Both the position numbers and the translations under genes were made by a program. Below the pieces are notes generated by a model. The model was not told the origin of the DNA. It ran no database searches and saw only the letters and a list, made by a program, of their open reading frames with translations. Positions 34,201 through 49,486 of a stretch of 64,000 nucleotides of DNA are shown piece after piece. The stretch is taken from assembly GCA_040954595.2 (NCBI GenBank), contig CM082593.2, positions 9,796,001 through 9,860,000 of the forward strand. The letters are read 5' to 3'. Source of the stretch: Balanoglossus misakiensis (Eukaryota > Hemichordata). Numbering within the stretch: position 1 is the first letter of the stretch; each line of letters starts with the position of its first letter.

Positions 34201-37200
34201 TCTTTGCATCAGGGCAAATGGCGAAGCAAGGTTGATGATGCATCAAGGTAGATAGTGATGCAATCACTTCACTTTGACATGGGTATTAAATGCATATGGG
34301 GATTTCAAGTTGATGATAAATCCCTGGGTTAATACGTGTCCAAAAGCACTGTACTTTGACATTGCTAATGTAACGATGACATTGAATATGATTCTTTGCA
34401 TCAGGGTAAATGGCGTAGCAAGGTTGATTATGCATCAGGGTAGATAGTGATGCAAGCTCTGCACTTTGACATGGGTATAAAATGCCTACAGGGGGATTTA
34501 CAGTTGTCTGTAAATCCCTGGGTTAATACGTGTCCAAAAGCACTGTACTTTGACATTGCTAATGCAACGATGACATTGAATCTGATTCTTTGCATCAGGG
34601 TAAATGGCGAAGCAAGGTTGATTATGCATCAGAGTAGATGGTGATGCAAACTCTGCACTTTCACATGGGTATTTAATGTTAAATGTAAATCCATAGGTTA
34701 ATACGTGGCCAAAAGCACTCTAATTTGACATTGCTAATGCAACGATGACATTGAATCTGATTCTTTGCATCAGGGCAAATGGCGAAGCAAGGTTGATGAT
34801 GCATCAAGGTAGATAGTGATGCAATCACTTCACTTTGACATGGGTATTAAATGCATATGGGGATTTCAAGTTGATGATAAATCCCTGGGTTAATACGTGT
34901 CCAAAAGCACTGTACTTTGACATTGCTAATGTAACGATGACATTGAATATGATTCTTTGCATCAGGGTAAATGGCGTAGCAAGCTTTATGATGCATCAGG
35001 GTAGATAGTGATGCAAACACTTCACTTTGACATGGGTATTAAATGCATATGGGGATTTCAGGTTGTTGAAAAATCTGTGGGTTAATACGTGTCAAAAAGC
35101 ACTGTCCTTTGACATTGCTAATGCAATGATGACATTGAATCTGATTCTTTGCATCAGGGTAAATGGCGTAGCAAGCTTTATGATGCATCAGGATAGATAG
35201 TGATGCAAACACTTCACTTTGACATGGGTGTAAAATGCCTACAGGGGGATTTAAAGTTGTCTGTAAATCCCTGGGTTAATACGTGTCCAAAAGCACTGTA
35301 CTTTGACATTGCTAATGCAACGATGACATTGAATCTGATTCTTTGCATCAGGGTAAATGGCGAAGCAAGGTTGATGATGCATCAGGGTAGATAGTGATGC
35401 CAGCTCTGCACTTTGACATGGGTATAAAATGCCTACTGGGGGATTTAAAGTTGTCTGTAAATCCCTGGGTTAATACGTGGCGGAAAGCACTGTACTTTGA
35501 CATTGCATATGCAATGGTGACATTGAATGGGATTCTTTGCATTAGGGCAAATGGCGAAGCAAGCTCAATGATGCATCAGAGTAGATGGTGATGCAAACTC
35601 TGCACTTTCACATGGGTATTTAATGTTAAATGTAAATCCATAGGTTAATACGTGGCCAAAAGCACTCTAATTTGACATTGCTAATGCAACGATGACATTG
35701 AATCTGATTCTTTGCATCAGGGCAAATGGCGAAGCAAGGTTGATGATGCATCAGGGTAGATAGTGATGCAATCACTTCAATTTGACATGGGTATTAAATG
35801 CATATGGGGATTTCAAGTTGATGATAAATCCCTGGGTTAATATGTGTCCAAAAGCACTGTACTTTGACATTGCTAATGTAACGATGACATTGAATCTGAT
35901 TCTTTGCATCAGGGTAAATGGCGTAGCAAGCTTTATGATGCATTAGGGTAGATAGTGATGCAAACACTTCACTTTGACATGGGTATTAAATGCATATGGG
36001 GATTTCAGGTTGTTGAAAAATCTGTGGGTTAATACGTGTCGAAAAGCACTGTACTTTGACATTGCTAATGCAATGATGACATTGAATCTGATTCTTTGCA
36101 TCAGGGTAAATGGCGAAGCAAGGTTGATTATGCATCAGGGTAGATAGTGATGCAAGCTCTGCACTTTGACATGGGTATAAAATGCCTACAGGGGGATTTA
36201 AAGTTGTCTGTAAATCCCTGGGTTAATACGTGGCGGAAAGCACTGTACTTTGACATTGCATATGCAATGGTGACATTGAATGGGATTCTTTGCATTAGGG
36301 CAATTGGCGAAGCAAGCTCAATGATGCATCAGAGTAGATGGTGATGCAAACTCTGCACTTTCACATGGGTATTTAATGTTAAATGTAAATCCATAGGTTA
36401 ATACGTGGCCAAAAGCACTCTAATTTGACATTGCTAATGCAACGATGACATTGAATCTGATTCTTTGCATCAGGGCAAATGGCGAAGCAAGGTTGATGAT
36501 GCATCAAGGTAGATAGTGATGCAATCACTTCACTTTGACATGGGTATTAAATGCACATGGGGATTTCAGGTTGTTGAAAAATCTGTGGGTTAATACGTGT
36601 CCAAAAGCACTGTACTTTGACATTGCTAATGCAACAATGACATTGAATCTGATTCTTTGCATCAGGGTAAATGGCGTAGCAAGCTTTATGACGCATCAGG
36701 GTAGATAGTGATGCAAACACTTCACTTTGACATGGGTATTAAATGCATATGGGGATTTCAGGTTGTTGAAAAATCTGTGGGTTAATACGTGTCCAAAAGC
36801 ACTGTACTTTGACATTGCTAATGCAATGATGACATTGAATCTGATTCTTTGCATCAGGGTAAATGGCGTAGCAAGCTTTATGACGCATCAGGGTAGATAG
36901 TGATGCAAACACTTCACTTTGACATGGGTATAAAATGCCTACAGGGGGATTTAAAGTTTTCTGTAAATCCCTGGGTTAATACGTGTCCAAAAACACTGTA
37001 CTTTGACATTGCTAATGCAGCGATGACATTGAATCTGATTCTTTGCATCAGGGTAAATGGCGAAGCAAGGTTGATGAAGCATCAGGGTAGATAGTGATGC
37101 AAGCTCTGCACTTTGACATGGGTATAAAATGCCTACAGGGGGATTTAAAGTTGTCTGTAAATCCCTGGGTTAATACGTGGCTGAAAGCACTGTACTTTGA

Positions 37201-38599
37201 CATTGCATATGCAATGGTGACATTGAATGGGATTCTTTGCATTAGGGCAAATGGCGAAGCAAGCTCAATGATGCATCAGAGTAGATGGTGATGCAAACTC
37301 TGCACTTTCACATGGGTATTTAATGTTAAATGTAAATCCATAGGTTAATACGTGGCCAAAAGCACTCTAATTTGACATTGCTAATGCAACGATGACATTG
37401 AGTCTGATTCTTTGCATTAGGGTAAATGGCGAAGCAAGGTTGATGATGCATCAGGGTAGATAGTGATGCAATCACTTCACTTTGACATGGGTATTAAATG
37501 CATATGGGGATTTCAAGTTGATGATAAATCCCTGGGTTAATACGTGTCCAAAAGCACTGTACTTTGACATTGCTAATGCAACGATGACATTGAATCTGAT
37601 TCTTTGCATCAGGGTAAATGGCGTAGCAAGCTTTATGATGCATCAGGGTAGATAGTGATGCAAACACTTCACTTTGACATGGGTATTAAATGCATATGGG
37701 GATTTCAGGTTGTTGAAAAATCTGTGGGTTAATACGTGTCCAAAAGCACTGTACTTTGACATTGCTAATGCAACGATGACATTGAATCTGATTCTTTGCA
37801 TCAGGGTAAATGGCGAAGCAAGGTTGATGAAGCATCAGGGTAGATAGTGATGCAAGCTCTGCACTTTGACATGGCCATAAAATGCCTACAGGGGGATTTA
37901 AAGTTGTCTGTAAATCCCTGGGTTAATACGTGGCGGAAAGCACTGTACTTTGACATTGCATATGCAATGGTGACATTGAATGGGATTCTTTGCATTAGGG
38001 CAAATGGCGAAGCAAGCTCAATGATGCATCAGAGTAGATGGTGATGCAAACTCTGCACTTTCACATGGGTATTTAATGTTAAATGTAAATCCATAGGTTA
38101 ATACGTGGCCAAAAGCACTCTAATTTGACATTGCTAATGGAACGATGACATTGAATCTGATTCTTTGCATCAGGGCAAATGGCGAAGCAAGGTTGATGAT
38201 GCATCAGGGTAGATAGTGATGCAATCACTTAACTTTGACATGGGTATTAAATGCATATGGGGATTTCAAGTTGATGATAAATCCCTGGGTTAATACGTGT
38301 CCAAAAGCACTGTACTTTGACATTGCTAATGCAACGATGACATTGAATCTGATTCTTTGCATCATGGTAAATGGCGTAGCAAGCTTTATGATGCATCAGG
38401 GTAGATAGTGATGCAAACACTTCACTTTGACATGGGTATTAAATGCATATGGGGATTTCAGGTTGTTGAAAAATCTTTGGGTTAATACGTGTCGAAAAGC
38501 ACTGTACTTTGACATTGCTAATGCAATGATGACATTGAATATGATTCTTTGCATCAGGGTAAATGGCGTAGCAAGCTTTATGATGCATCAGGGTAGATA

Positions 38600-39660
38600 G
38601 TGTTGCAAACACTTCACTTTGACATGGGTATAAAATGCCTACAGGGGGATTTAAAGTTGTCTGTAAATCCCTGGGTTAATACGTGTCCAAAAGCACTGTA
38701 CTTTGACATTGCTAATGCAACGATGACATTGAATCTGATTCTTTGCATCAGGGTAAATGGCGAAGCAAGGTTGATTATGCATCAGGGTAGATAGTGATGC
38801 AAGCTCTGCACTTTGACATGGGTTTAAAATGCCTACAGGGGGATTTAAAGTTGTCTGTAAATCCCTGGGTTAATACGTGGCGGAAAGCACTGTACTTTGA
38901 CATTGCATGGCGAAGCAAGCTCAATGATGCATCAGAGTAGATGGTGATGCAAACTCTGCACTTTCACATGGGTATTTAATGTTAAATGTAAATCCATAGG
39001 TTAATACGTGCCAAAAGCACTCTAATTTGACATTGCTAATGCAACGATGACATTGAATCTGATTCTTTGCATCAGGCCAAATGGCGAAGCAAGGTTGATG
39101 ATGCATCAGGATAGATAGTGATGCAATCACTTCACTTTGACATGGGTATAAAATGCCTACAGGGGGATTTAAAGTTGTCTGTAAATCCCTGGGTTAATAC
39201 GTGTCCAAAAGCACTGTACTTTGACATTGCTAATGCAACGATGACATTGAATCTGATTCTTTGCATCAGGGTAAATGGCGAAGCAAGGTTGATTATGCAT
39301 CAGGGTAGATAGTGATGCAAGCTCTGCACTTTGACATGGGTTTAAAATGCCTACAGGGGGATTTAAAGTTGTCTGTAAATCCCTGGGTTAATACGTGGCG
39401 GAAAGCACTGTACTTTGACATTGCATGGCGAAGCAAGCTCAATGATGCATCAGAGTAGATGGTGATGCAAACTCTGCACTTTCACATGGGTATTTAATGT
39501 TAAATGTAAATCCATAGGTTAATACGTGCCAAAAGCACTCTAATTTGACATTGCTAATGCAACGATGACATTGAATCTGATTCTTTGCATCAGGCCAAAT
39601 GGCGAAGCAAGGTTGATGATGCATCAGGATAGATAGTGATGCAATCACTTCACTTTGACA
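38600..39660. repeat. 518-bp tandem duplication of a deleted higher-order unit
   Basis: The segment from about 38600 to 39117 is repeated at about 39118-39635. Both carry the same shortened A monomer, in which CATTGC joins ATGGCGAAGC with about 40 bp missing, and the same CGTGCCAAAAG change. The second copy lies directly behind the first. The variant also occurs near 61780-62300. Confidence 0.88.
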
Positions 39661-42600
39661 TGGGTATTAAATGCATATGGGGATTTCAAGTTGATGATAA
39701 ATCCCTGGGTTAATACGTGTCCAAAAGCACTGTACTTTGACATTGCTAATGTAACGATGACATTGAATCTGATTCTTTGCATCAGGGTAAATGGCGTAGC
39801 AAGCTTTATGATGCATCAGGGTAGATAGTGATGCAAACACTTCACTTTGACATCGGTATTAAATGCATATGGGGATTTCAGGTTGTTGAAAAATCTGTGG
39901 GTTAATACGTGTCGAAAAGCACTGTACTTTGACATTGCTAATGCAATGATGACATTGAATCTGATTCTTTGCATCAGGGTAAATGGCGTAGCAAGCTTTA
40001 TGATGCATCAGGGTAGATAGTGATGCAAACACTTAACTTTGACATGAGTATTAAATGCATATGGGGATTTCAGGTTGTTGAAAAATCTGTGGGTTAATAC
40101 GTGTCCAAAAGCACTGTACTTTGACATTGCTAATGCAACGATAACATTGAATCTGATTCTTTGCATCAGGGTAAATGGCGTAGCAAGCTTTATGATGCAT
40201 CAGGGTAGATAGTGATGCAAACACTTCACTTTGACATGGGTATAAAATGCCTACAGGGGGATTTAATGTTGTCTGTAAATCCCTGGGTTATTACGTGTCC
40301 AAAAACACTGTACTTTGACATTGCTAATGCAGCGATGACATTGAATCTGATTCTTTGCATCAGGGTAAATGGCGAAGCAAGGTTGATGAAGCATCAGGGT
40401 AGATAGTGATGCAAGCTCTACACTTTGACATGGCCATAAAATGCCTACAGGGGGATTTAAAGTTGTCTGTAAATCCCTGGGTTAATACGTGGCGGAAAGC
40501 ACTGTACTTTGACATTGCATATGCAATGGTGACATTGAATGGGATTCTTTGCATTAGGGCAAATGGCGAAGCAAGCTCAATGATGCATCAGAGTAGATGG
40601 TGATGCAAACTCTGCACTTTCACATGGGTATTTAATGTTAAATGTAAATCCATAGGTTAATACGTGGCCAAAAGCACTCTAATTTGACATTGCTAATGGA
40701 ACGATGACATTGAATCTGATTCTTTGCATCAGGGCAAATGGCGAAGCAAGGTTGATGATGCATCAGGGTAGATAGTGATGCAATCACTTAACTTTGACAT
40801 GGGTATTAAATGCATATGGGGATTTCAAGTTGATGATAAATCCCTGGGTTAATACGTGTCCAAAAGCACTGTACTTTGACATTGCTAATGCAACGATGAC
40901 ATTGAATCTGATTCTCTGCATCAGGGCAAATGGCGAAGCAAGGTTGATGATGCATCAGGGTAGATAGTGATGCAATCACTTCACTTTTACATTGGTATTA
41001 AATGCATATGGGGATTTCAAGTTGATGATAAATCCCTGGGTTAATACGTGTCCAAAAGCACTGTACTTTGACATTGCTAATGCAACGATGACATTGAATC
41101 TGATTCTTTGCATCAGGGTATATGGCGTAGCAAGCTTTATGATGCATCAGGGTAGATAGTGATGCAAACACTTCACTTTGACATGGGTATAAAATGCCTA
41201 CAGGGGGATTTAAAGTTGTCTGTAAATCCCTGGGTTAATACGTGGCTGAAAGCACTGTACTTTGACATTGCATATGCAATGGTGACATTGAATGGGATTC
41301 TTTGCATTAGGGCAAATGGCGAAGCAAGCTCAATGATGCATCAGAGTAGATGGTGATGCAAACTCTGCACTTTCACATGGGTATTTAATGTTAAATGTAA
41401 ATCCATAGGTTAATACGTGGCCAAAAGCACTCTAATTTGACATTGCTAATGGAACAATGACATTGAATCTGATTCTTTGCATCTGGGCAAATGGCGAAGC
41501 AAGGTTGATGATGCATCAGGGTAGATAGTGATGCAATCACTTCACTTTGACATGGGTATTAAATGCATATGGGGATTTCAAGTTGATGATAAATCCCTGG
41601 GTTAATACGTGTCCAAAAGCACTGTACTTTGACATTGCTAATGTAACGATGACATTGAATCTGATTCTTTGCATCAGGGTAAATGGCGTAGCAAGCTTTA
41701 TGATGCATCAGGGTAGATAGTGATGCAAACACTTCACTTTGACATGGGTATTAAATGCATATGGGGATTTCAGGTTGTTGAAAAATCTGTGGGTTAATAC
41801 GTTTCGAAAAGCACTGTACTTTGACATTGCTAATGCAATGATGACATTGAATCTGATTCTTTGCATCAGGGTAAATGGCGAAGCAAGGTTGATTATGCAT
41901 CAGGGTAGATAGTGATGCAAGCCCTTCACTTTGACATGTGTATAAAATGCCTACAGGGGGATTTAAAGTTGTCTGTAAATCCCTGGGTTAATACGTGTCC
42001 AAAAGCACTGTACTTTGACATTGCTAATGCAACGATGACATTGAATCTGATTCTTTGCATCAGGGTAAATGGCGAAGCAAGGTTGATTATGCATCAGGGT
42101 AGATAGTGATGCAAGCTCTGCACTTTGACATGGGTATAAAATGCCTACAGGGGGATTTAAAGTTGTCTGTAAATCCCTGGGTTAATATGTGGCGGAAAGC
42201 ACTGTACTTTGACATTGCATATGCAATGGTGACATTGAATGGGATTCTTTGCATTAGGGCAAATGGCGAAGCAAGCTCAATTATGCATCAGGGTAGATGG
42301 TGATGCAAACTCTGCACTTTCACATGGGTATTTAATGTTAAATGTAAATCCATAGGTTAATACGTGGCCAAAAGCACTCTAATTTGACATTGCTAATGGA
42401 ACGATGACATTGAATCTGATTCTTTGCATCATGGCAAATGGCGAAGCAAGGTTTATGATGCATCAGAGTAGATAGTGATGCAATCACTTCACTTTGACAT
42501 TGGTATTAAATGCATATGGGGATTTCAAGTTGATGATAAATCCCTGGGTTAATACGTGTCCAAAAGCACTATAATTTGACATTGCTAATGCAACGATGAC

Positions 42601-42929
42601 ATTGAATCTGATTCTTTGCATCAGGGTAAATGGCGTAGCAAGCTTTATGACGCATCAGGGTAGATAGTGATGCAAACACTTCACTTTGACATGGGTATAA
42701 AATGCCTACAGGGGGATTTAAAGTTGTCTGTAAATCCCTGGGTTAATACGTGGCTGAAAGCACTGTACTTTGACATTGCATATGCAATGGTGACATTGAA
42801 TGGGATTCTTTGCATTAGGGCAAATGGCGAAGCAAGCTCAATGATGCATCAGAGTAGATGGTGATGCAAACTCTGCACTTTCACATGGGTATTTAATGTT
42901 AAATGTAAATCCATAGGTTAATACGTGGC

Positions 42930-42985
42930 CAAAAGCACTCTAACTGTGCACTTTCACATGGGTATTTAATGTTAAATGCATCAGG
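42930..42985. repeat. rearranged B monomer junction
   Basis: A B monomer is cut after GCACTCTAA and joined to a second partial copy of its own start (TGTGCACTTTCACATGGG), then jumps to GCATCAGGGTAG. The local period becomes 710 bp, 43 bp less than the 753-bp form. This is an unequal-exchange or deletion scar. Confidence 0.8.
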
Positions 42986-45900
42986 GTAGATAGTGATGCA
43001 ATCACTTCACTTTGACATTGGTATTAAATGCATATGGGGATTTCAAGTTGATGATAAATCCCTGGGTTAATACGTGTCCAAAAGCACTGTACTTTGACAT
43101 TGCTAATGCAACGATGACATTGAATCTGATTCTTTGCATCAGGGTATATGGCGTAGCAAGCTTTATGATGCATCAGGGTAGATAGTGATGCAAACACTTC
43201 ACTTTGACATGGGTATTAAATGCATATGGGGATTTCAGGTTGTTGAAAAATCTGTGGGTTAATACGTGTCCAAAAGCACTGTACTTTGACATTGCTAATG
43301 CAACGATGACATTGAATCTGATTCTTTGCATCAGGGTAAATGGCGAAGCAAGGTTGATTATGCATCAGGGTAGATAGTGATGCAAGCTCTGCACTTTGAC
43401 ATGGGTATAAAATGCCTACAGGGGGATTTAAAGTTGTCTGTAAATCCCTGGGTTAATATGTGGCGGAAAGCACTGTACTTTGACATTGCATATGCAATGG
43501 TGACATTGAATGGGATTCTTTGCATTAGGGCAAATGGCGAAGCAAGCTCAATTATGCATCAGAGTAGATGGTGATGCAAACTCTGCACTTTCACATGGGT
43601 ATTTAATGTTAAATGTAAATCCATAGGTTAATACGTGGCCAAAAGCACTCTAATTTGACATTGCTAATGGAACGATGACATTGAATCTGATTCTCTGCAT
43701 CAGGGCAAATGGCGAAGCAAGGTTGATGATGCATCAGGGTAGATAGTGATGCAATCACTTCACTTTGACATGGGTATTAAATGCATATGGGGATTTCAAG
43801 TTGATGATAAATCCCTGGGTTAATACGTGTCCAAAAGCAATGTACTTTGACATTGCTAATGTAACGATGACATTGAATATGATTCTTTGCATCAGGGTAA
43901 ATGGCGTAGCAAGCTTTATGATGCATCAGGGTAGATAGTGATGCAAACACTTCACTTTGACATGGGTATTAAATGCATATGGGGAATTCAGGTTGTTGAA
44001 AAATCTGTGGGTTAATATGTGTCGAAAAGCACTGTACTTTGACATTGCTAATGCAATGATGACATTGAATCTGATTCTTTGCATCAGGGTAAATGGCGTA
44101 GCAAGGTTTATGATGCATCAGGGTAGATAGTGATGCAAACACTTCACTTTGACATGGGTATAAAATGCCTACAGGGGGATTTAAAGTTGTCTGTAAATCC
44201 CTGGGTTAATACGTGTCCAAAAGCACTGTACTTTGACATTGCTAATGCAACGATGACATTGAATCTGATTCTTTGCATCAGGGTAAATGGCGAAGCAAGG
44301 TTGATGATGCATCAGGGTAGATAGTGATGCAAGCTCTGCACTTTGACATGGGTATAAAATGCCTACAGGGGGATTTAAAGTTGTCTGTAAATCCCTGGGT
44401 TAATACGTGGCGGATAGCACTGTACTTTGACATTGCATATGCAATGGTGACATTGAATGGGATTCTTTGCATTAGGGCAAATGGCGAAGCAAGCTCAATG
44501 ATGCATCAGAGTAGATGGTGATGCAAACTGTGCACTTTCACATGGGTATTTAATGTTAAATGTAAATCCATAGGTTAATACGTGGCCAAAAGCACTCTAA
44601 TTTGACATTGCTAATGCAACGATGACATTGAATCTGATTCTTTGCATCTGGGCAAATGGCGAAGCAAGGTTGATGATGCATCAGGGTAGATAGTGATGCA
44701 ATCACTTCACTTTGACATGGGTATTAAATGCATATGGGGATTTCAAGTTGATGATAAATCCCTGGGTTAATACGTGTCCAAAAGCACTGCACTTTGACAT
44801 TGCTAATGTAACGATGACATTGAATCTGATTCTTTGCATCAGGGTAAATGGCGTAGCAAGCTTTATGATGCATCAGGGTAGATAGTGATGCAAACACTTC
44901 ACTTTGACATGGGTATTAAATGCATATGGGGATTTCAGGTTGTTGAAAAATCTGTGGGTTAATACGTGTCGAAAAGCACTGTACTTTGACATTGCTAATG
45001 CAATGATGACATTGAATCTGATTCTTTGCATCAGGGTAAATGGCGAAGCAAGGTTGATTATGCATCAGGGTAGATAGTGATGCAAGCCCTTCACTTTGAC
45101 ATGTGTATAAAATGCCTACAGGGGGATTTAAAGTTGTCTGTAAATCCCTGGGTTAATACGTGTCCAAAAGCACTGTACTTTGACATTGCTAATGCAACGA
45201 TGACATTGAATCTGATTCTTTGCATCAGGGTAAATGGCGAAGCAAGGTTGATTATGCATCAGGGTAGATAGTGATGCAAGCTCTGCACTTTGACATGGGT
45301 ATAAAATGCCTACAGGGAGATTTAAAGTTGTCTGTAAATCCCTGGGTTAATATGTGGCGGAAAGCACTGTACTTTGACATTGCATATGCAATGGTGACAT
45401 TGAATGGGATTCTTTGCATTAGGGCAAATGGCGAAGCAAGCTCAATTATGCATCAGAGTAGATGGTGATGCAAACTCTGCACTTTCACATGGGTATTTAA
45501 TGTTAAATGTAAATCCATAGGTTAATACGTGGCCAAAAGCACTCTAATTTGACATTGCTAATGGAACGATGACATTGAATCTGATTCTTTGCATCAGGGC
45601 AAATGGCGAAGCAAGGTTGATGATGCATCAGGGTAGATAGTTATGCAATCACTTCACTTTGACATTGGTATTAAATGCATATGGGGATTTCAAGTTGATG
45701 ATAAATCCCTGGGTTAATACGTGTCCAAAAGCACTGTACTTTGACATTGCTAATGCAATGATGACATTGAATCTGATTCTTTGCATCAGGGTAAATGGCG
45801 TAGCAAGCTTTATGATGCATCAGGGCAGATAGTGATGCAAACACTTCACTTTGTCATGGGTATTAAATGCATATGGGGATTTCAGGTTGTTGAAAAATCT

Positions 45901-48900
45901 GTGGGTTAATACGTGTCCAAAAGCACTGTACTTTGACATTGCTAATGCAACGATGACATTGAATCTGATTCTTTGCATCAGGGTAAATGTCGTAGCAAGC
46001 TTTATGACGCATCAGGGTAGATAGTGATGCAAACACTTCACTTTGACATGGGTATAAAATGCCTACAGGGGGATTTAAAGTTGTCTGTAAATCCCTGGGT
46101 TAATACGTGTCCAAAAACACTGTACTTTGACATTGCTAATGCAGAAATGACATTGAATCTGATTCTTTGCATCAGGGTAAATGGGGAAGCAAGGTTGATG
46201 ATGCATCAGGGTAGATAGTGATGCAAGCTCTGCACTTTGACATGTGTATAAAATGCCTACAGGGGGATTTAAAGTTGTCTGTAAATCCCTGGGTTAATAC
46301 GTGGCTGAAAGCACTGTACTTTGACATTGCATATGCAATGGTGACATTGAATGGGATTCTTTGCATTAGGGCAAATGGCGAAGCAAGCTCAATGATGCAT
46401 CAGAGTAGATGGTGATGCAAACTCTGCACTTTCACATGGGTATTTAATGTTAAATGTAAATCCATAGGTTAATACGTGGCCAAAAGCACTCTAATTTGAC
46501 ATTGCTAATGGAACGATGACATTGAATCTGATTCTTTGCATCAGGGCAAATGGCGAAGCAAGGTTGATGATGCATCAGGGTAGATAGTGATGCAATCACT
46601 TCACTTTGACATTGGTATTAAATGCATATGGGGATTTCAAGTTGATGATAAATCCCTGGGTTAATACGTGTCCAAAAGCACTGTACTTTGACATTGCTAA
46701 TGCAACGATGACATTGAATCTGATTCTTTGCATCAGGGTAAATGGCGTAGCAAGCTTTATGATGCATCAGGGCAGATAGTGATGCAAACACTTCACTTTG
46801 TCATGGGTATTAAATGCATATGGGGATTTCAGGTTGTTGAAAAATCTGTGGGTTAATACGTGTCCAAAAGCACTGTACTTTGACATTGCTAATGCAACGA
46901 TGACATTGAATCTGATTCTTTGCATCAGGGTAAATGGCGTAGCAAGCTTTATGATGCATCAGGGTAGATAGTGATGCAAACACTTCACTTTGTCATGGGT
47001 ATTAAATGCATATGGGGATTTCAGGTTGTTGAAAAATCTGTGGGTTAATACGTGTCCAAAAGCACTGTACTTTGACATTGCTAATGCAACGATGACATTG
47101 AATCTGATTCTTTGCATCAGGGTAAATGGCGTAGCAAGCTTTATGACGCATCAGGGTAGATAGTGATGCAAACACTTCACTTTGACATGGGTATAAAAAG
47201 CCTACAGGGGGATTTAAAGTTGTCTGTAAATCCCTGGGTTAATACGTGTCCAAAAACACTGTACTTTGACATTGCTAATGCAGCGATGACATTGAATCTG
47301 ATTCTTTGCATCAGGGTAAATGGCGAAGCAAGGTTGATTATGCATCAGGGTAGATAGTGATGCAAGCTCTGCACTTTGACATGGGTATAAAATGCCTACA
47401 GGGGGATTTAAAGTTGTCTGTAAATCCCTGGGTTAATACGTGGCTGAAAGCACTGTACTTTGACATTGCATATGCAATGGTGACATTGAATGGGATTCTT
47501 TGCATTAGGGCAAATGGCGAAGCAAGCTCAATGATGCATCAGAGTAGATGGTGATGCAAACTCTGCACTTTCACATGGGTATTTAATGTTAAATGTAAAT
47601 CCATAGGTTAATACGTGGCCAAAAGCACTCTAATTTGACATTGCTAATGCAACGATGACATTGAATCTGATTCTTTGCATCTGGGCAAATGGCGAAGCAA
47701 GGTTGATGATGCATCAGGGTAGATAGTGATGCAATCACTTCACTTTGACATGGGTATTAAATGCATATGGGGATTTCAAGTTGATGATAAATCCCTGGGT
47801 TAATACGTGTCCAAAAGCACTGTACTTTGACATTGCTAATGTAACGATGACATTGAATCTGATTCTTTGCATCAGGGTAAATGGCGTAGCAAGCTTTATG
47901 ATGCATCAGGGTAGATAGTGATGCAAACACTTCACTTTGTCATGGGTATTAAATGCATATGGGGATTTCAGGTTGTTGAAAAATCTGTGGGTTAATACGT
48001 GTCCAAAAGCACTGTACTTTGACATTGCTAATGCAACGATGACATTGAATCTGATTCTTTGCATCAGGGTAAATGGCGTAGCAAGCTTTATGACGCATCA
48101 GGGTAGATAGTGATGCAAACACTTCACTTTGACATGGGTATAAAATGCCTACAGGGGGATTTAAAGTTGTCTGTAAATCCCTGGGTTAATACGTGTCCAA
48201 AAACACTGTACTTTGACATTGCTAATGCAGCGATGACATTGAATCTGATTCTTTGCATCAGGGTAAATGGGGAAGCAAGGTTGATGATGCATCAGGGTAG
48301 ATAGTGATGCAAGCTCTGCACTTTGACATGTGTATAAAATGCCTACAGGGGGATTTAAAGTTGTCTGTAAATCCCTGGGTTAATACATGGCTGAAAGCAC
48401 TGTACTTTGACATTGCATATGCAATGGTGACATTGAATGGGATTCTTTGCATTAGGGCAAATGGCGAAGCAAGCTCAATGATGCATCAGAGTAGATGGTG
48501 ATGCAAACTCTGCACTTTCACATGGGTATTTAATGTTAAATGTAAATCCATAGGTTAATACGTGGCCAAAAGCACTCTAATTTGACATTGCTAATGGAAC
48601 GATGACATTGAATCTGATTCTTTGCATCAGGGCAAATGGCGAAGCAAGGTTGATGATGCATCAGGGTAGATAGTGATGCAATCACTTCACTTTGACATTG
48701 GTATTAAATGCATATGGGGATTTCAAGTTGATGATAAATCCCTGGGTTAATACGTGTCCAAAAGCACTGTACTTTGACATTGCTAATGCAACGATGACAT
48801 TGAATCTGATTCTTTGCATCAGGGTAAATGGCGTAGCAAGCTTTATGATGCATCAGGGTAGATAGTGATGCAAACACTTCACTTTGTCATGGGTATTAAA

Positions 48901-49486
48901 TGCATATGGGGATTTCAGGTTGTTGAAAAATCTGTGGGTTAATACGTGTCCAAAAGCACTGTACTTTGACATTGCTAATGCAACGATGACATTGAATCTC
49001 ATTCTTTGCATCAGGGTAAATGGCGTAGCAAGCTTTATGACGCATCAGGGTAGATAGTGATGCAAACACTTCACTTTGACATGGGTATAAAAAGCCTACA
49101 GGGGGATTTAAAGTTGTCTGTAAATCCCTGGGTTAATACGTGTCCAAAAACACTGTACTTTGACATTGCTAATGCAGCGATGACATTGAATCTGATTCTT
49201 TGCATCAGGGTAAATGGCGAAGCAAGGTTGATTATGCATCAGGGTAGATAGTGATGCAAGCTCTGCACTTTGACATGGGTATAAAATGCCTACAGGGGGA
49301 TTTAAAGTTGTCTGTAAATCCCTGGGTTAATACGTGGCTGAAAGCACTGTACTTTGACATTGCATATGCAATGGTGACATTGAATGGGATTCTTTGCATT
49401 AGGGCAAATGGCGAAGCAAGCTCAATGATGCATCAGAGTAGATGGTGATGCAAACTCTGCACTTTCACATGGGTATTTAATGTTAA

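Larger units (their letters stand above)
31267..49486. repeat. satellite array, block 1 (175-194-bp monomers, 947-bp higher-order repeat)
   Basis: Monomers begin GATGCAA or GTTGCAA and end GCATCAGGGTAGATAGT or a close variant. Five types differ in length and diagnostic bases: E 194, A 194 (CATATGCAATGGTGACATTG), B 175 (TTTAATGTTAAATGTAAATC), C 192 (TTTCAAGTTGATGATAAATC) and D 192 (TTTCAGGTTGTTGAAAAATC). The order E-A-B-C-D gives 947 bp, and units lacking one 194-bp monomer give 753. The first few monomers next to 31267 are the most diverged. Each monomer repeats GCATCAGGGTA twice, about 40 bp apart. Short frames of about 64 codons on both strands follow from the monomer and are not genes. Confidence 0.95.
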
